In this document: positions 26,060 through 35,307 of the stretch, one piece after another
How the letters are laid out: every line of letters begins with the position of its first letter
Numbering within the stretch: position 1 is the stretch's first letter
Assembly (NCBI GenBank): GCA_017651425.1
Contig: JAGCCZ010000033.1
Coordinates: 1-64,000, forward strand
Length of the DNA stretch: 64,000 bases
Reading direction: 5' to 3'
From: Bacteroidales bacterium
GTDB taxonomy: Bacteria > Bacteroidota > Bacteroidia > Bacteroidales > WCHB1-69
Notes under the pieces: model-generated
What the model was told of the DNA's origin: nothing
Seen by the model: only the letters and a program-made list of their open reading frames with translations
The model's database searches: none
Position numbers and translations under genes: made by a program

Positions 26060-28422
26060 TGAAACGACTCTTATTCTTCATACTCAGTTTTGCCGCCGCC
26101 GGTTTTGCGGCCGCTCAAATACCCGTGGGCACTTTCCGCTCCCATGTGCCGCTCCACTCCTTCCACTCTGTGGCCGTGGCGGACGACTACGTTTACGCGG
26201 CCTCCACCAACGGGCTGATGATGTTGGACAAGGCCACACGCGACAGTGAGAATCCCGACATTACCAGCTGGAGCAAGACAGACGGCCTTTCCGACATTGA
26301 CATTTCCATAATTCACTACGACAGCGACCATAAGACTTTGGTCGTGGCATACGCCAACGGCAATCTCGATCTCATCGTCAACGACAAACTCTACAACATC
26401 CGCGACATCAAGAACAAGCCGCTCACGGGGTCCAAGGAGCCACGGCACATCCGCTCATACGGCGACCGGCTTTACATCGCATATCCTTTCGGCATCGTCA
26501 TCATCGACCCCGAAAGCCAGTTAATCGAGGACACTTGGTTCACCAAACGCAATGGGGTTCAAGTCGATGCCTACGACATTGCCGTTTCCAGCGACCACTA
26601 TTATATCAGCACAGGCGAAGGAATCTTCAGCATTCCGAAAAGCAGCGGCAACCCCGCCAATTTCCAGGAATGGGAGTTAGCCTTGACAGCGGGAGTGTTT
26701 TTCTACGACCATATTGTCTGCAACTCCGGGCATGTATATGCCAACAAAAACGCCAGTGCCGCAAGCGACGGGGCCGTCCCCGACACGCTCTGCGAGCTTA
26801 CGGACCATGGGTGGACGGCTACTGCGCACACTTACAGTGACGTTCGTTCCATGACCGCAAGCAACGGTGAACTGGTGGTAACCAATTGGGATCATGTACA
26901 GACCTTCGACGACCAGCTCAACGCGACCTCTCTCGTCTATTGGTATCAGGACAACAGCTATCCCAACATCTACGAGGCGGTGTCGGACGGGGACATCATC
27001 TGGGCCGCCGACAACACATACGGTCTCGTGCAGTACAACAGGACATTCTTCTACTACAGATTCTACACCGCCTCCGGACCATTTGCAGTCACGGCGGAAG
27101 GCATCTGCAGCACAAACGGGCTCACGGTCACCGTGCCCGGCACCCGCAAGAAATCGACGGCATACAGTCCGGGGTGGCTGTACCCGTCCTTGAGCTGGTT
27201 CAGCAACCAGGAGTGGCATTACAATGCCACCGATTTCCAATATTATGATTCCCTTCACCTCTCGAACGACCTCAACAACGTCGTCATCAACCCCAACGAT
27301 GAGAAGGAGTGGTACGTTGCCTCGTGGGGCAATGGGCTCTTCAAATGCCGCGACGGCCGTGTGGTGGCACACTACAATGCCGTGAACTCCATTTTGGACT
27401 CCACTTCGGGCGGAAGCACATTCGTTTCCGGATTGGCATTTGACAGCAAGGGCAACCTATGGATCACCAACAGCCAATGCAGCAGAATGCTCAAGATGAT
27501 TGAGCCCAACGGCACCTGGCACGCGTACAACGTCAGCAGCGGTGTCGTGACCGCCTCCCCCAACGGCGTGGTGGCCGAGCATGTGCTTGTGGACTCCAGA
27601 GGGTACAAATGGATCACTTTTCCCCGTGACAACAACTTCAACAGATACCATCTCGTCGCCTTTTCCGACAATGGCACTTACGAGAACATGAGTGACGACA
27701 AATTCGCACGCATTGACATGAACGTGGCCGCCGAGGTGAATTCCGCCACCGTCTATTGCATTGCTGAAGACCATGATGGCGAAATCTGGATCGGCACCGA
27801 CAAGGGTGTCAAAGTCATATACTACCCCAACCGTGTCTTTGAAGGAACCGCCTATCCTCGCAACATCCTGCTGGAACAGGACGGTTATGTTTCCGTATTG
27901 TTAGAGTGGGAGGAGGTGACCGCCATTGCGGTGGACGGTGCCAACCGCAAATGGATCGGCACCGGCAAGGCCGGCGTCTTCCTGATGAGCGAGGACGGAC
28001 AAGAACAACTCCTGCATTTCACTGCGGAAGACAATCCCCTCTTCGCTAACCAAATCACCTCCATCAGCATTGACCCGTTGAGCGGCGAAGTCTTCTTCGG
28101 CACCGCCAAGGGGTTGACCAGTTACCGAGGCACCGCCACCGCCGGGCACAGCAGCTACGAGGATCTTCCCGTGTTCCCCAATCCTGTCGGCCATGATTAC
28201 AGCGGGGTCGTCACCGTGCAAGGTCTCAAGGAAAACTCACTTTGCAAAATCACCGACTCGGCGGGCAAATTAGTGTGGCAAGGCTACAGCAACGGCGGCG
28301 AGTTGGCCTGGTATTGCAAAGACCTCTTCGGGCAGCGGCCCGCCACCGGCGTTTACTATGTCATGTGCTCCGACGAGAATGGCAAGGAACACATTGTCAC
28401 CAAATTCCTGTTCATACAATAG
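26059..28422 (+). CDS. porZ: PorZ-like type IX secretion beta-propeller protein
   Basis: This exported protein of 787 residues has a signal peptide ending FAAAQ. Repeated propeller-blade motifs follow (VAVADDYVYAASTNGLMMLDK, GDRLYIAYPFGIVIID, GNLWITNS, DGEIWIGTDKGVKVIYYP, NRKWIGTGKAGVFLM), making two regulator-type propellers. A C-terminal sorting-like beta domain starts at about 705 (VFPNPVGHDY, ending FLFIQ). PorZ sits on the surface in the attachment complex that anchors T9SS cargo to anionic LPS. Genomic position just before recO is the usual arrangement in Bacteroidales. The match to PorZ is strong in architecture, though no alignment was possible. Confidence 0.85.
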   Translation: MKRLLFFILSFAAAGFAAAQIPVGTFRSHVPLHSFHSVAVADDYVYAASTNGLMMLDKATRDSENPDITSWSKTDGLSDIDISIIHYDSDHKTLVVAYANGNLDLIVNDKLYNIRDIKNKPLTGSKEPRHIRSYGDRLYIAYPFGIVIIDPESQLIEDTWFTKRNGVQVDAYDIAVSSDHYYISTGEGIFSIPKSSGNPANFQEWELALTAGVFFYDHIVCNSGHVYANKNASAASDGAVPDTLCELTDHGWTATAHTYSDVRSMTASNGELVVTNWDHVQTFDDQLNATSLVYWYQDNSYPNIYEAVSDGDIIWAADNTYGLVQYNRTFFYYRFYTASGPFAVTAEGICSTNGLTVTVPGTRKKSTAYSPGWLYPSLSWFSNQEWHYNATDFQYYDSLHLSNDLNNVVINPNDEKEWYVASWGNGLFKCRDGRVVAHYNAVNSILDSTSGGSTFVSGLAFDSKGNLWITNSQCSRMLKMIEPNGTWHAYNVSSGVVTASPNGVVAEHVLVDSRGYKWITFPRDNNFNRYHLVAFSDNGTYENMSDDKFARIDMNVAAEVNSATVYCIAEDHDGEIWIGTDKGVKVIYYPNRVFEGTAYPRNILLEQDGYVSVLLEWEEVTAIAVDGANRKWIGTGKAGVFLMSEDGQEQLLHFTAEDNPLFANQITSISIDPLSGEVFFGTAKGLTSYRGTATAGHSSYEDLPVFPNPVGHDYSGVVTVQGLKENSLCKITDSAGKLVWQGYSNGGELAWYCKDLFGQRPATGVYYVMCSDENGKEHIVTKFLFIQ

Positions 28423-28431
28423 TTTCCCGAC

Positions 28432-29145
28432 ATGATGGTCTCCACCGCCGGCATTGTCATGCACGGCACCAAATACTCGGACACGTCGCTCATCGTCAAG
28501 ATTTTCACCAAAGAGCGAGGCATGCAGTCCTTCATCGTCAAAGGGGCGTACAACAAGAAAAGCCGCTTCAAGGCCGCTCTGTTCTCGCCTTTGGCCATTG
28601 TCCATATCACCTACGACGACCACCACAGCGACCGGCTGATGTATTTGCGCGACATACAGCGACAACCCAACGCCAACGAATGGCTGTATGACCCGGGAAG
28701 AAGCTCCGTCCTGTTGTTTTACAACGAATTGCTATACAAAATCCTGGCAGACTCCGGCCCTGACAGCGTGCTGTTCGACTTCCTTGAAGAAGAGATCAAC
28801 CGCATCCAGGAACCCGACATCGTGCTGGCCGACCAGCCCTTGCGTTTCATGTTAAGGCTCTGCATCGTGCTCGGCTTCCTCCCTGAAAACAACTTTTCCG
28901 ACACCGATCGATACTTTTCTCTCTCAGAATGCCGTTTCCAGTCTTTCTTTGTGGATGAGAATAGCGAAATCCCTTTCGAGGAAAGCCAATACCTGTCCAG
29001 TCTGCTCCGTTTCGATGGACAAATCAACGTATCACGGAACATCCGCAACAGTTTGCTTCATTATTTAATCAAATACTACATGATTCACAACGAACAGGTT
29101 CGCAACATTGAGTCGGCGGAAATCCTGTCCAGTGTTTTGCACTGA
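28432..29145 (+). CDS. recO: DNA repair protein RecO
   Basis: RecO loads RecA on SSB-coated DNA in the RecFOR pathway. The 237-residue protein has the N-terminal OB-fold signature TAGIVMHGTKYSDTSLIVKIFTKERGMQSFIVKGAYNKKSRF (split by loops), followed by a helical domain. The zinc-finger cysteines found in some RecO proteins are not evident, as in other Bacteroidales. It begins 9 bases after porZ, with two adjacent ATG codons; either could be used. It ends convergently with rpoN. Confidence 0.94.
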   Translation: MMVSTAGIVMHGTKYSDTSLIVKIFTKERGMQSFIVKGAYNKKSRFKAALFSPLAIVHITYDDHHSDRLMYLRDIQRQPNANEWLYDPGRSSVLLFYNELLYKILADSGPDSVLFDFLEEEINRIQEPDIVLADQPLRFMLRLCIVLGFLPENNFSDTDRYFSLSECRFQSFFVDENSEIPFEESQYLSSLLRFDGQINVSRNIRNSLLHYLIKYYMIHNEQVRNIESAEILSSVLH

Positions 29146-29150
29146 CACAA

Positions 29151-30659
29151 CTACTCCTTGCGAAGGCGTGCCACGGGAATTCCCATCTGTTCCCGGTACT
29201 TGGCTACTGTACGACGCGCCACGTTGTATCCCTTCTCCTTCAGCATCTCACACAACTTCTCGTCCGCGTATGGAGCACTTTTATCCTCCTGTGCGACAAG
29301 ATCGCCTAAAAGACTCTTGATGGCCTTGGATGAGACATCCTCGTCGTTGACGGCTTCTGAAAAGAGATGTTTGAGCGGGATAATGCCGAAATCGGTCTGC
29401 ACATATTTGCTGTTGGACACACGGGAGACCGTTGACACATCAATGCCCACTTCCTTGGCCACGGTCTTCAGGACCATCGGCTTCAACGCAGCATCGTCGC
29501 CTGTCAGGAAATAGTCACGCTGGTGGTTCATAATGACATACATCGTATTGTACAAAATCATCTCGCGGGTGGAAAGCGCACCGATGAATTGATTGGCTTT
29601 ATCGACGTATGTTTTCATAAAGCGTTCAGCTTCCTCTTTTTTCTTTTCCGATGCTTCCTTGGAGAGGAAACGATACTCGTTGCTGAACTCCTTGTTGATG
29701 CGCACCTTCGGGATGTACTGATTGTTCAAGGTGAGCGAGAGCTGGCCGTTATGGGAGGTAATGGTAAAATCCGGGATGATGGTGTCCGCCGACTTCTGTA
29801 GAGGCGAGCCCGCATCGGCAGGTCTCGGGGAGAGCCGTTTGATGACCGCAACAGCCTCCTTGAGCTGCTCTTCGGTCAGCGACAATGTATTTCGTATTTT
29901 GTCATAATGCTTTTTCAAAAAGGAATCAAAACACTGGTCCACAATCCGGGTGGCGGTAATCACATCCTCACTTTGCGGAGAGATCCTGCGAAGTTGCAGC
30001 ATGAGACATTCCCGCAAATCACGTGCGCCCGTACCGGGCGGGTCCAATTCCTGCACATAATGCGTCAAGACATATTCCACCTCCTTCACATCGGTGTAGA
30101 TGTTATTCATATAGAGCAACTCATTGACAATAGCCTGCAAGTCGGCACCCAAGTAGCCGGACTCATCAAGGTTTCCGACCAGATAACTGGCAATCTTGGC
30201 CTCCTGGTCATCCATGTCCATCTCGCCAAGTTGCTGCTGCCACTGTTCCTGTATCGACTGGTAAAAAACGCCCTGATGGTCGCGGTTCTCCTGCATGTCC
30301 GGGGCATTCGACCGCAGAATCCGGTTTTCAATCTCCCGTTCAGTAGGATAATCGTCCACATCGTCGTAACGGTAATAGTCATCCTTGAAGATTTCATCTT
30401 CAGGAAGCGGCCCGTCGGAAAGCTCGAGTGGGTCTCCATTTTCATCAAACTCGGAGAGCGGCTCGTCGGCAGCGTCCGTCCGGCGGTCCTCCTCGTCGTC
30501 CCTATAAGCTTCCAATGCGGGATTCTCATCCACCTCCTTCATGATTTCCTGTTCCAGAGATGTATATGGAAGTTCCACCAGCTGCATCAGCCGGATAGTC
30601 TGCTGGGTGGCGATTTGTCTTTGTACCGCCTTTTGTTCTTGATTTAAAGACTGCGACAT
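29151..30659 (-). CDS. rpoN: RNA polymerase sigma-54 factor
   Basis: RpoN directs transcription from -24/-12 promoters under enhancer-binding activators. The protein has about 502 residues. Region I is Q- and L-rich (QSLNQEQKAVQRQIATQQTIRLMQLVELP), followed by a long acidic region II (about 55-115). The core-binding and HTH regions include LKHLFSEAV, and the RpoN box ARRTVAKYREQMGIP is near the C-terminus. The ATG at 30659 gives the canonical region I. No bEBP gene is seen in this window. Confidence 0.97.
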   Translation of the reverse strand: MSQSLNQEQKAVQRQIATQQTIRLMQLVELPYTSLEQEIMKEVDENPALEAYRDDEEDRRTDAADEPLSEFDENGDPLELSDGPLPEDEIFKDDYYRYDDVDDYPTEREIENRILRSNAPDMQENRDHQGVFYQSIQEQWQQQLGEMDMDDQEAKIASYLVGNLDESGYLGADLQAIVNELLYMNNIYTDVKEVEYVLTHYVQELDPPGTGARDLRECLMLQLRRISPQSEDVITATRIVDQCFDSFLKKHYDKIRNTLSLTEEQLKEAVAVIKRLSPRPADAGSPLQKSADTIIPDFTITSHNGQLSLTLNNQYIPKVRINKEFSNEYRFLSKEASEKKKEEAERFMKTYVDKANQFIGALSTREMILYNTMYVIMNHQRDYFLTGDDAALKPMVLKTVAKEVGIDVSTVSRVSNSKYVQTDFGIIPLKHLFSEAVNDEDVSSKAIKSLLGDLVAQEDKSAPYADEKLCEMLKEKGYNVARRTVAKYREQMGIPVARLRKE

Positions 30660-30700
30660 GATTCTAAAAAAATCCCCGGAGTTGGAACCCGCGAGGAATG

Positions 30701-30738
30701 TCAATAAGAGAGAAAGGGGAAAGCATGTTTCCCCTTTC
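30701..30738 (-). terminator. Terminator of asnS
   Basis: GAAAGGGGAAA and TTTCCCCTTTC form a perfect 11-bp stem with a 5-base loop (GCATG on the + strand), starting a few bases after the asnS stop. A T/C-rich tail follows on the minus strand. Confidence 0.8.
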
Positions 30739-30740
30739 GA

Positions 30741-32138
30741 TTAAAATTCAGCATTTTGAGGTGTCCTCGGGAAGGGGATGACATCGCGGATGTTGGTCAT
30801 GCCCGTAATGAAGAGCAACAAACGCTCGAAGCCGAGGCCAAATCCGGAATGGGGTGCAGAGCCGAATTTGCGCGTGTCGAAATACCACCAGTACTGTTGT
30901 TCCGTCATGTGCAGCTCGTGTACGCGATCGAGTAGCTTCTGGTAGTCGGCTTCACGCTCCGAGCCACCGATGATTTCACCGATAGTGGGGAACAACACGT
31001 CCATGGCACGGACGGTCTTGCCGTCATCGTTCTGCTTCATGTAGAAGGCCTTGATCTCCTTGGGATAATCCGTCAAGATGACCGGGCATTTAAAATGGTT
31101 CTCCACCAAATAACGCTCGTGTTCAGACTGCAGGTCGATACCCCAGGAGACGGGAAAATCGAACTTCTTGTCTGCTTTGAGCAAGATGTCGATAGCCTCT
31201 GTATAGCCCAGTCGGACAAAATCCTGTTGCAGCACGGATTCCAACCTTCCAATCAGCTCCTTGTCGAACATGTCGTTGAGGAAGCGGAGGTCGTCCATGT
31301 TGTGGTCCAGGGCATAACGGACGAGGTATTTGATAAACTCCTCGGCGAGGTCCATATTGTCAGTGATGTCGTAGAAGGCCATTTCCGGTTCAATCATCCA
31401 GAACTCCGCCAAGTGGCGCGGAGTGTTGCTGTTTTCGGCGCGGAATGTAGGTCCGAAGGTGTAGATATTGCCAATGGCCAGTGCGCCGAGCTCGCCTTCC
31501 AGCTGTCCGGAGACGGTGAGGTTGGTGCGCTTGCCGAAAAAGTCCTTCTTGTAGTCCACCTTGCCATCTTCGGTGCGGGGCACATTGTCAAGGTCAAAGG
31601 TGGTGACATTGAACATCTCGCCGGCGCCCTCCGCATCGGAACCCGTAATCAGCGGCGTGTGGAGATAGAAAAAGCCCTTGTCGTTAAAGAACTTGTGGAT
31701 GGCGAAAGCCATGGCATGGCGGAGACGGAGCACACAGCCGAAATAGTTGGTGCGGGGACGCAGATGGGCGATCTCACGCAAAAACTCCATGGAGTGGCCC
31801 TTCTTCTGCAAGGGGTAGCTCTCGGGGTCCGCGGTGCCATACACTTCGATGAGGTCAGCCTGCACCTCGACAGTCTGGCCCTTGCCGGTGGATTCCACCA
31901 AAGTGCCCTCCACATGGAGGCAAGAACCCGTGGTGATGAGCTTCATCAGCTCATCGCCGAACTTGGCGGGTTCGGCCACGATTTGCAAGTTAGTGACGAT
32001 CGAACCGTCGTTCAATGCAATGAAAGCCACATTGCTGTTGCCGCGCTTGGTGCGCACCCACCCCTTCACACAAACTCTGTTGCCAAATCCTATCTCTTCC
32101 GGATGTTTTATAATATCAATGATTCTTGATCTTTTCAT
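30741..32138 (-). CDS. asnS: Asparaginyl-tRNA synthetase
   Basis: This class II enzyme charges tRNA-Asn in the cytoplasm. Its 465 residues match the family. The OB-fold anticodon domain contains [18 protein letters not shown]. Class II motif 2 is [22 protein letters not shown], and motif 3 is [15 protein letters not shown] near the C-terminus, followed by DVIPFPRTP. The gene stands alone between rpoD and rpoN on the same strand. Presence of AsnRS means Asn-tRNA does not depend solely on a GatCAB amidotransferase. Confidence 0.98.
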   Translation of the reverse strand: MKRSRIIDIIKHPEEIGFGNRVCVKGWVRTKRGNSNVAFIALNDGSIVTNLQIVAEPAKFGDELMKLITTGSCLHVEGTLVESTGKGQTVEVQADLIEVYGTADPESYPLQKKGHSMEFLREIAHLRPRTNYFGCVLRLRHAMAFAIHKFFNDKGFFYLHTPLITGSDAEGAGEMFNVTTFDLDNVPRTEDGKVDYKKDFFGKRTNLTVSGQLEGELGALAIGNIYTFGPTFRAENSNTPRHLAEFWMIEPEMAFYDITDNMDLAEEFIKYLVRYALDHNMDDLRFLNDMFDKELIGRLESVLQQDFVRLGYTEAIDILLKADKKFDFPVSWGIDLQSEHERYLVENHFKCPVILTDYPKEIKAFYMKQNDDGKTVRAMDVLFPTIGEIIGGSEREADYQKLLDRVHELHMTEQQYWWYFDTRKFGSAPHSGFGLGFERLLLFITGMTNIRDVIPFPRTPQNAEF

Positions 32139-32177
32139 AACTAAAATGCTAAGAAACTTATTCCTAATGATAAATTG

Positions 32178-33044
32178 CTAATTCAGGTAATTTTGCAAAA
32201 CACGGCATTTGGTGTCGTGGCGCAGGCGGCGGATGGCCTTCTCCTTGATCTGGCGCACCCGTTCACGCGTAAGGTCGAACTTCTCCCCGATCTCGTCCAA
32301 TGTCATCGGATGCTTGCTTCCCAGGCCGTAGTAGAGTTTCAGCACATCCGCTTCCCGTTCGGGGAGCAGGTCGATGACGCGTCTCAACTCGCTCTGCAAG
32401 GATTCATAGATAAGCTCCCTGTCGGGCGGGGCGGTCTCCTCGCTCTTGATGACATCGTACAGATTGGTGTCGTCATCCTTGGTCAGGGATGCATCCATGG
32501 AGAGATGGCGGGGCGAGTTGCGAAGAGAGTCCTTCACCTCGCTTTCGGGGATATCCAGTTTCTCGGCTATCTCCGAGATGCGGGGTTCTCTTTGCAGTTC
32601 CTGCTCCAGTGCCGCCACGGTCTTGGAAATCTTGCTGATGGCCACGACCTTGTTCATGGGCAGCCGGACGATACGCGACTGTTCGGCGATAGCTTGCAGA
32701 ATAGCCTGGCGGATCCACCACACGGCAAATGATATGAACTTGAAACCACGGGTCTCATCGAAGCGATGTGCCGCCTTCATCAGGCCGAAATTGCCCTCGT
32801 TGATGAGGTCCGACAGCGTGACACCCTGGTTTTGGTACTGTTTTGCAACAGAGACGACAAAACGAAGATTGGCTTTCGTAAGTTTATCCAACGCCTCGTC
32901 ATCGCCGTTCTTGATACGACGTGCCAATTCAGCCTCCTCGTCGGCGGTGAGCAACGGCACCTTCGCTATCTCGTGCAAATACTTGTCCAAAGACGCAGTT
33001 TCGCTACGGTTAGTGACTTGTTTAGTAATGTGTAACTGTCTCAT
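32178..33044 (-). CDS. rpoD: Primary sigma factor (RpoD/SigA, short Bacteroidota type)
   Basis: This is the housekeeping sigma factor, 288 residues, as short as other Bacteroidota primary sigmas, which lack the long region 1.1. Region 1.2/2.1 starts at [20 protein letters not shown]. Region 2.4 is [24 protein letters not shown]. Region 4.2 has the [29 protein letters not shown]. This factor would recognise the TAnnTTTG -7 boxes listed throughout this annotation. Confidence 0.97.
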   Translation of the reverse strand: MRQLHITKQVTNRSETASLDKYLHEIAKVPLLTADEEAELARRIKNGDDEALDKLTKANLRFVVSVAKQYQNQGVTLSDLINEGNFGLMKAAHRFDETRGFKFISFAVWWIRQAILQAIAEQSRIVRLPMNKVVAISKISKTVAALEQELQREPRISEIAEKLDIPESEVKDSLRNSPRHLSMDASLTKDDDTNLYDVIKSEETAPPDRELIYESLQSELRRVIDLLPEREADVLKLYYGLGSKHPMTLDEIGEKFDLTRERVRQIKEKAIRRLRHDTKCRVLQNYLN

Positions 33045-33105
33045 TCTATAAGCTCGAAAAATTAAAAACAGCGTTTTTTTACGAACCGATAATGGTTATG
33101 TTACA

Positions 33106-34116
33106 TTAGAAACTATAGCCAACACCGATACCGAGCATTTCCTTGAACTGCACGCGGGCACAAGGATGGCCGGCAGAACCTTCCACACCGTCCCAGTCGG
33201 GCTTGGCAATCATCACCTGGTCGTAATACTTCAACGAAGTCATCAGACTTACGCTCAAAACCTTCAAGAAGTTGTAGGAGATGGCGAAATCCCAGTCAAT
33301 GTCGAAGTTGCCGAATTTTTGTGCCTTGGATGTGTACGGAGTGAACAACGAAACGGTCGTGATGATTTTCAGGTTCTTAATTTTGTCATAAGTAATGCCG
33401 CCTTTAATGCTAAGACCAAGGGCCGAGTGCGAATACGGACGATAGAGGGTGCCATCCGCGCGCTCCTTTTCGGGGATACCGTAGTTGGCACGCAACATCG
33501 AGTCGCGACAGAAAGTAAAACGGCCCGCTATCGGAGAGACATAAATGCTGAAGATGTCGTTCGGCCGCCAGTCGATACCAAGGGAAATGTCAATATAGGC
33601 AGGAGAAAACCAGTTGGATATCAAATATTTGTCACCTGCATCATTATTGGCATACTCATAACCTGGCGCATATTGCGTCCGGAAGCTTCCCAAAGCGGTA
33701 AGATACCACGTTTTGGCCAATTCATAGCCGAACTTGGTAGAGAGGTTCAACTTGTCATTCGATTTTCTCCATTTGGGATTGAGGTCAGCGGAAAAAAGTT
33801 CACCGAACTCCGTGTCAAGATTGCTGTCCCATGAAATTTTGTCCTTCTTGTAAGAGAGGGTCAGGTTGGCATAGAGCACACCCGTGACATTATTGTTGCC
33901 ACCGGCTGCCCAGTTCCAGAACTGGGTCTGGGAAGCGTTCAGTCCAAACATGCCGGAGAACTTCCAGAACTTGACGCTGTCTTTGATTTCGTTGGACTTG
34001 ACCTTGGTTCCCATTGCGGCCTCGGCGGCCTTCTTGGCCTCGTCGTCCTGGGCACGCAACACAGGTGAGCCGACTAAAACAACGGCCACAATGAGTAAAA
34101 GTAGATTTTTTCTCAT
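33106..34116 (-). CDS. DUF3078 outer-membrane protein
   Basis: This is a 336-residue exported protein. The signal peptide (about 1-22, LLLLIVAVVLVGSPVLRAQ) precedes a charged stretch, then WKFSGMFGLNASQTQFWNWAAGGNNNVTGVLYANLTL, which is characteristic of DUF3078, a Bacteroidota family predicted to be a beta barrel. The remainder is made of alternating strands and the chain ends GIGVGYSF, a barrel-like aromatic terminus. Function is not known. It is single-gene, downstream of the arginase-like gene with a 12-base gap. Confidence 0.85.
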   Translation of the reverse strand: MRKNLLLLIVAVVLVGSPVLRAQDDEAKKAAEAAMGTKVKSNEIKDSVKFWKFSGMFGLNASQTQFWNWAAGGNNNVTGVLYANLTLSYKKDKISWDSNLDTEFGELFSADLNPKWRKSNDKLNLSTKFGYELAKTWYLTALGSFRTQYAPGYEYANNDAGDKYLISNWFSPAYIDISLGIDWRPNDIFSIYVSPIAGRFTFCRDSMLRANYGIPEKERADGTLYRPYSHSALGLSIKGGITYDKIKNLKIITTVSLFTPYTSKAQKFGNFDIDWDFAISYNFLKVLSVSLMTSLKYYDQVMIAKPDWDGVEGSAGHPCARVQFKEMLGIGVGYSF

Positions 34117-34128
34117 AACAATTTATTT

Positions 34129-35307
34129 TTAGTGATTTAACTTATTATATGCTTTCCACCATCTCTCCGAGATCCTGTCGTCGCAGGCCATTTCATAGTC
34201 GTGTTTGGAACAGGGGAGATAGTATTTTTGTTCTATATTGTTTTCCTTGGAGACAATCGGGACCACGACCCACCAGCGGCCCGTCTTGCGGCTGCAGTAG
34301 AAGACCAGTTCGTCTAACGCGCCCGAGACGGCGATGCTGTATTGCTTGTAGTTGAGCCGGTTCTTGAACTGGTCGTCCTGCTGGCGATGGAGGAATCCCT
34401 CCACAAAATACCATAATATGTGGGCGATCAGCTGAGAGGTCTGGTTGCCGTAGTCCATTGTGGGGTCATACTCGTAAATGCCGAACGAGGTGAGCTTGTC
34501 GCTCACGCCGGCATACTTGGAGATTTGGCAGATTTCCTCGCCATAAAAGCCGTTGGAGGAGCTGTGCGGACAGCCGGGGGCGTCGGGGCGACGGACGGCG
34601 GAGATGTCCACCGACATCATGTCTGCGTTACGGACAATGGGCTCCACCTCCTCGATGTCGCGGCGCATGGTGCCCACCCTATAGGTTTCAAAAAACAGCT
34701 CATCCATCAGCTTGATGCTCTCCTGGCTGTTCATGTATGTCTGATAGCCCACATTGGCGTAGTTCAGCAAGAAATTGGGCTGCTGGAGGACCATCTTGTT
34801 CAGGTAGGCATCCGAGCGGATGGGCTGATTTTCCGCACCAAGGTCGAAACGCGCATCCACCGAGACAACATTGACAACTCTTTCAATCTTCTCGTAGGCA
34901 CGATAGTTGGCGAACGCCAAGTCATTGCCGCCACCGAGAATGATGGGGATGACATTGTTTTCCAGCATGTCTGCAATCACGTCGGACAACACCTCGTATG
35001 TATCTTCGGCGGTTTTGCCAACAATGAGGTTGCCCATATCGATGATGCGCACATTGCCCTGCCAGCGATAAAGCTGGTAGAACTGACGGCGTATCTCGTC
35101 CGGGGCCAGGGAGGTGGATGCGTTGCGGTAGCTGTTGCGAGACTCCGGGACTCCCACGATGGCCATTTGCGCCTCACCGATGCTCACCGGGGCATCCGGG
35201 TTGAAAAAGAGCACCGACGAAGCCAACTGTTGCGAAGACAGAGGCTCCTGCAAATCGAGCGATTCTAAACTGACGGGATGAAACAACAAGGAATAGTTCA
35301 TAATCAT
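34129..35307 (-). CDS. Arginase/formimidoylglutamase-like protein lacking metal ligands
   Basis: This protein of about 392 residues has the ureohydrolase fold, but its metal-binding motifs are altered. GGGHD/E is GGGND (ILGGGNDLAF), DAHxD is DARFD, and the SxDxDxxDP block is SVDISAVRRPDAP. Loss of both histidines and one aspartate makes a standard dinuclear-Mn hydrolase unlikely. Bacteroidota genomes commonly carry such a protein near topA, usually annotated as formimidoylglutamase-like. The first ATG overlaps the topA stop (ATGA), and a second ATG lies two codons later. A non-catalytic or changed role is inferred. Confidence 0.8.
   Translation of the reverse strand: MIMNYSLLFHPVSLESLDLQEPLSSQQLASSVLFFNPDAPVSIGEAQMAIVGVPESRNSYRNASTSLAPDEIRRQFYQLYRWQGNVRIIDMGNLIVGKTAEDTYEVLSDVIADMLENNVIPIILGGGNDLAFANYRAYEKIERVVNVVSVDARFDLGAENQPIRSDAYLNKMVLQQPNFLLNYANVGYQTYMNSQESIKLMDELFFETYRVGTMRRDIEEVEPIVRNADMMSVDISAVRRPDAPGCPHSSSNGFYGEEICQISKYAGVSDKLTSFGIYEYDPTMDYGNQTSQLIAHILWYFVEGFLHRQQDDQFKNRLNYKQYSIAVSGALDELVFYCSRKTGRWWVVVPIVSKENNIEQKYYLPCSKHDYEMACDDRISERWWKAYNKLNH

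Noticed and set aside
34129-35307. Calling this gene hutG
   Set aside because: Metal ligands are missing and no histidine-utilisation genes are adjacent, so an enzymatic name would mislead.
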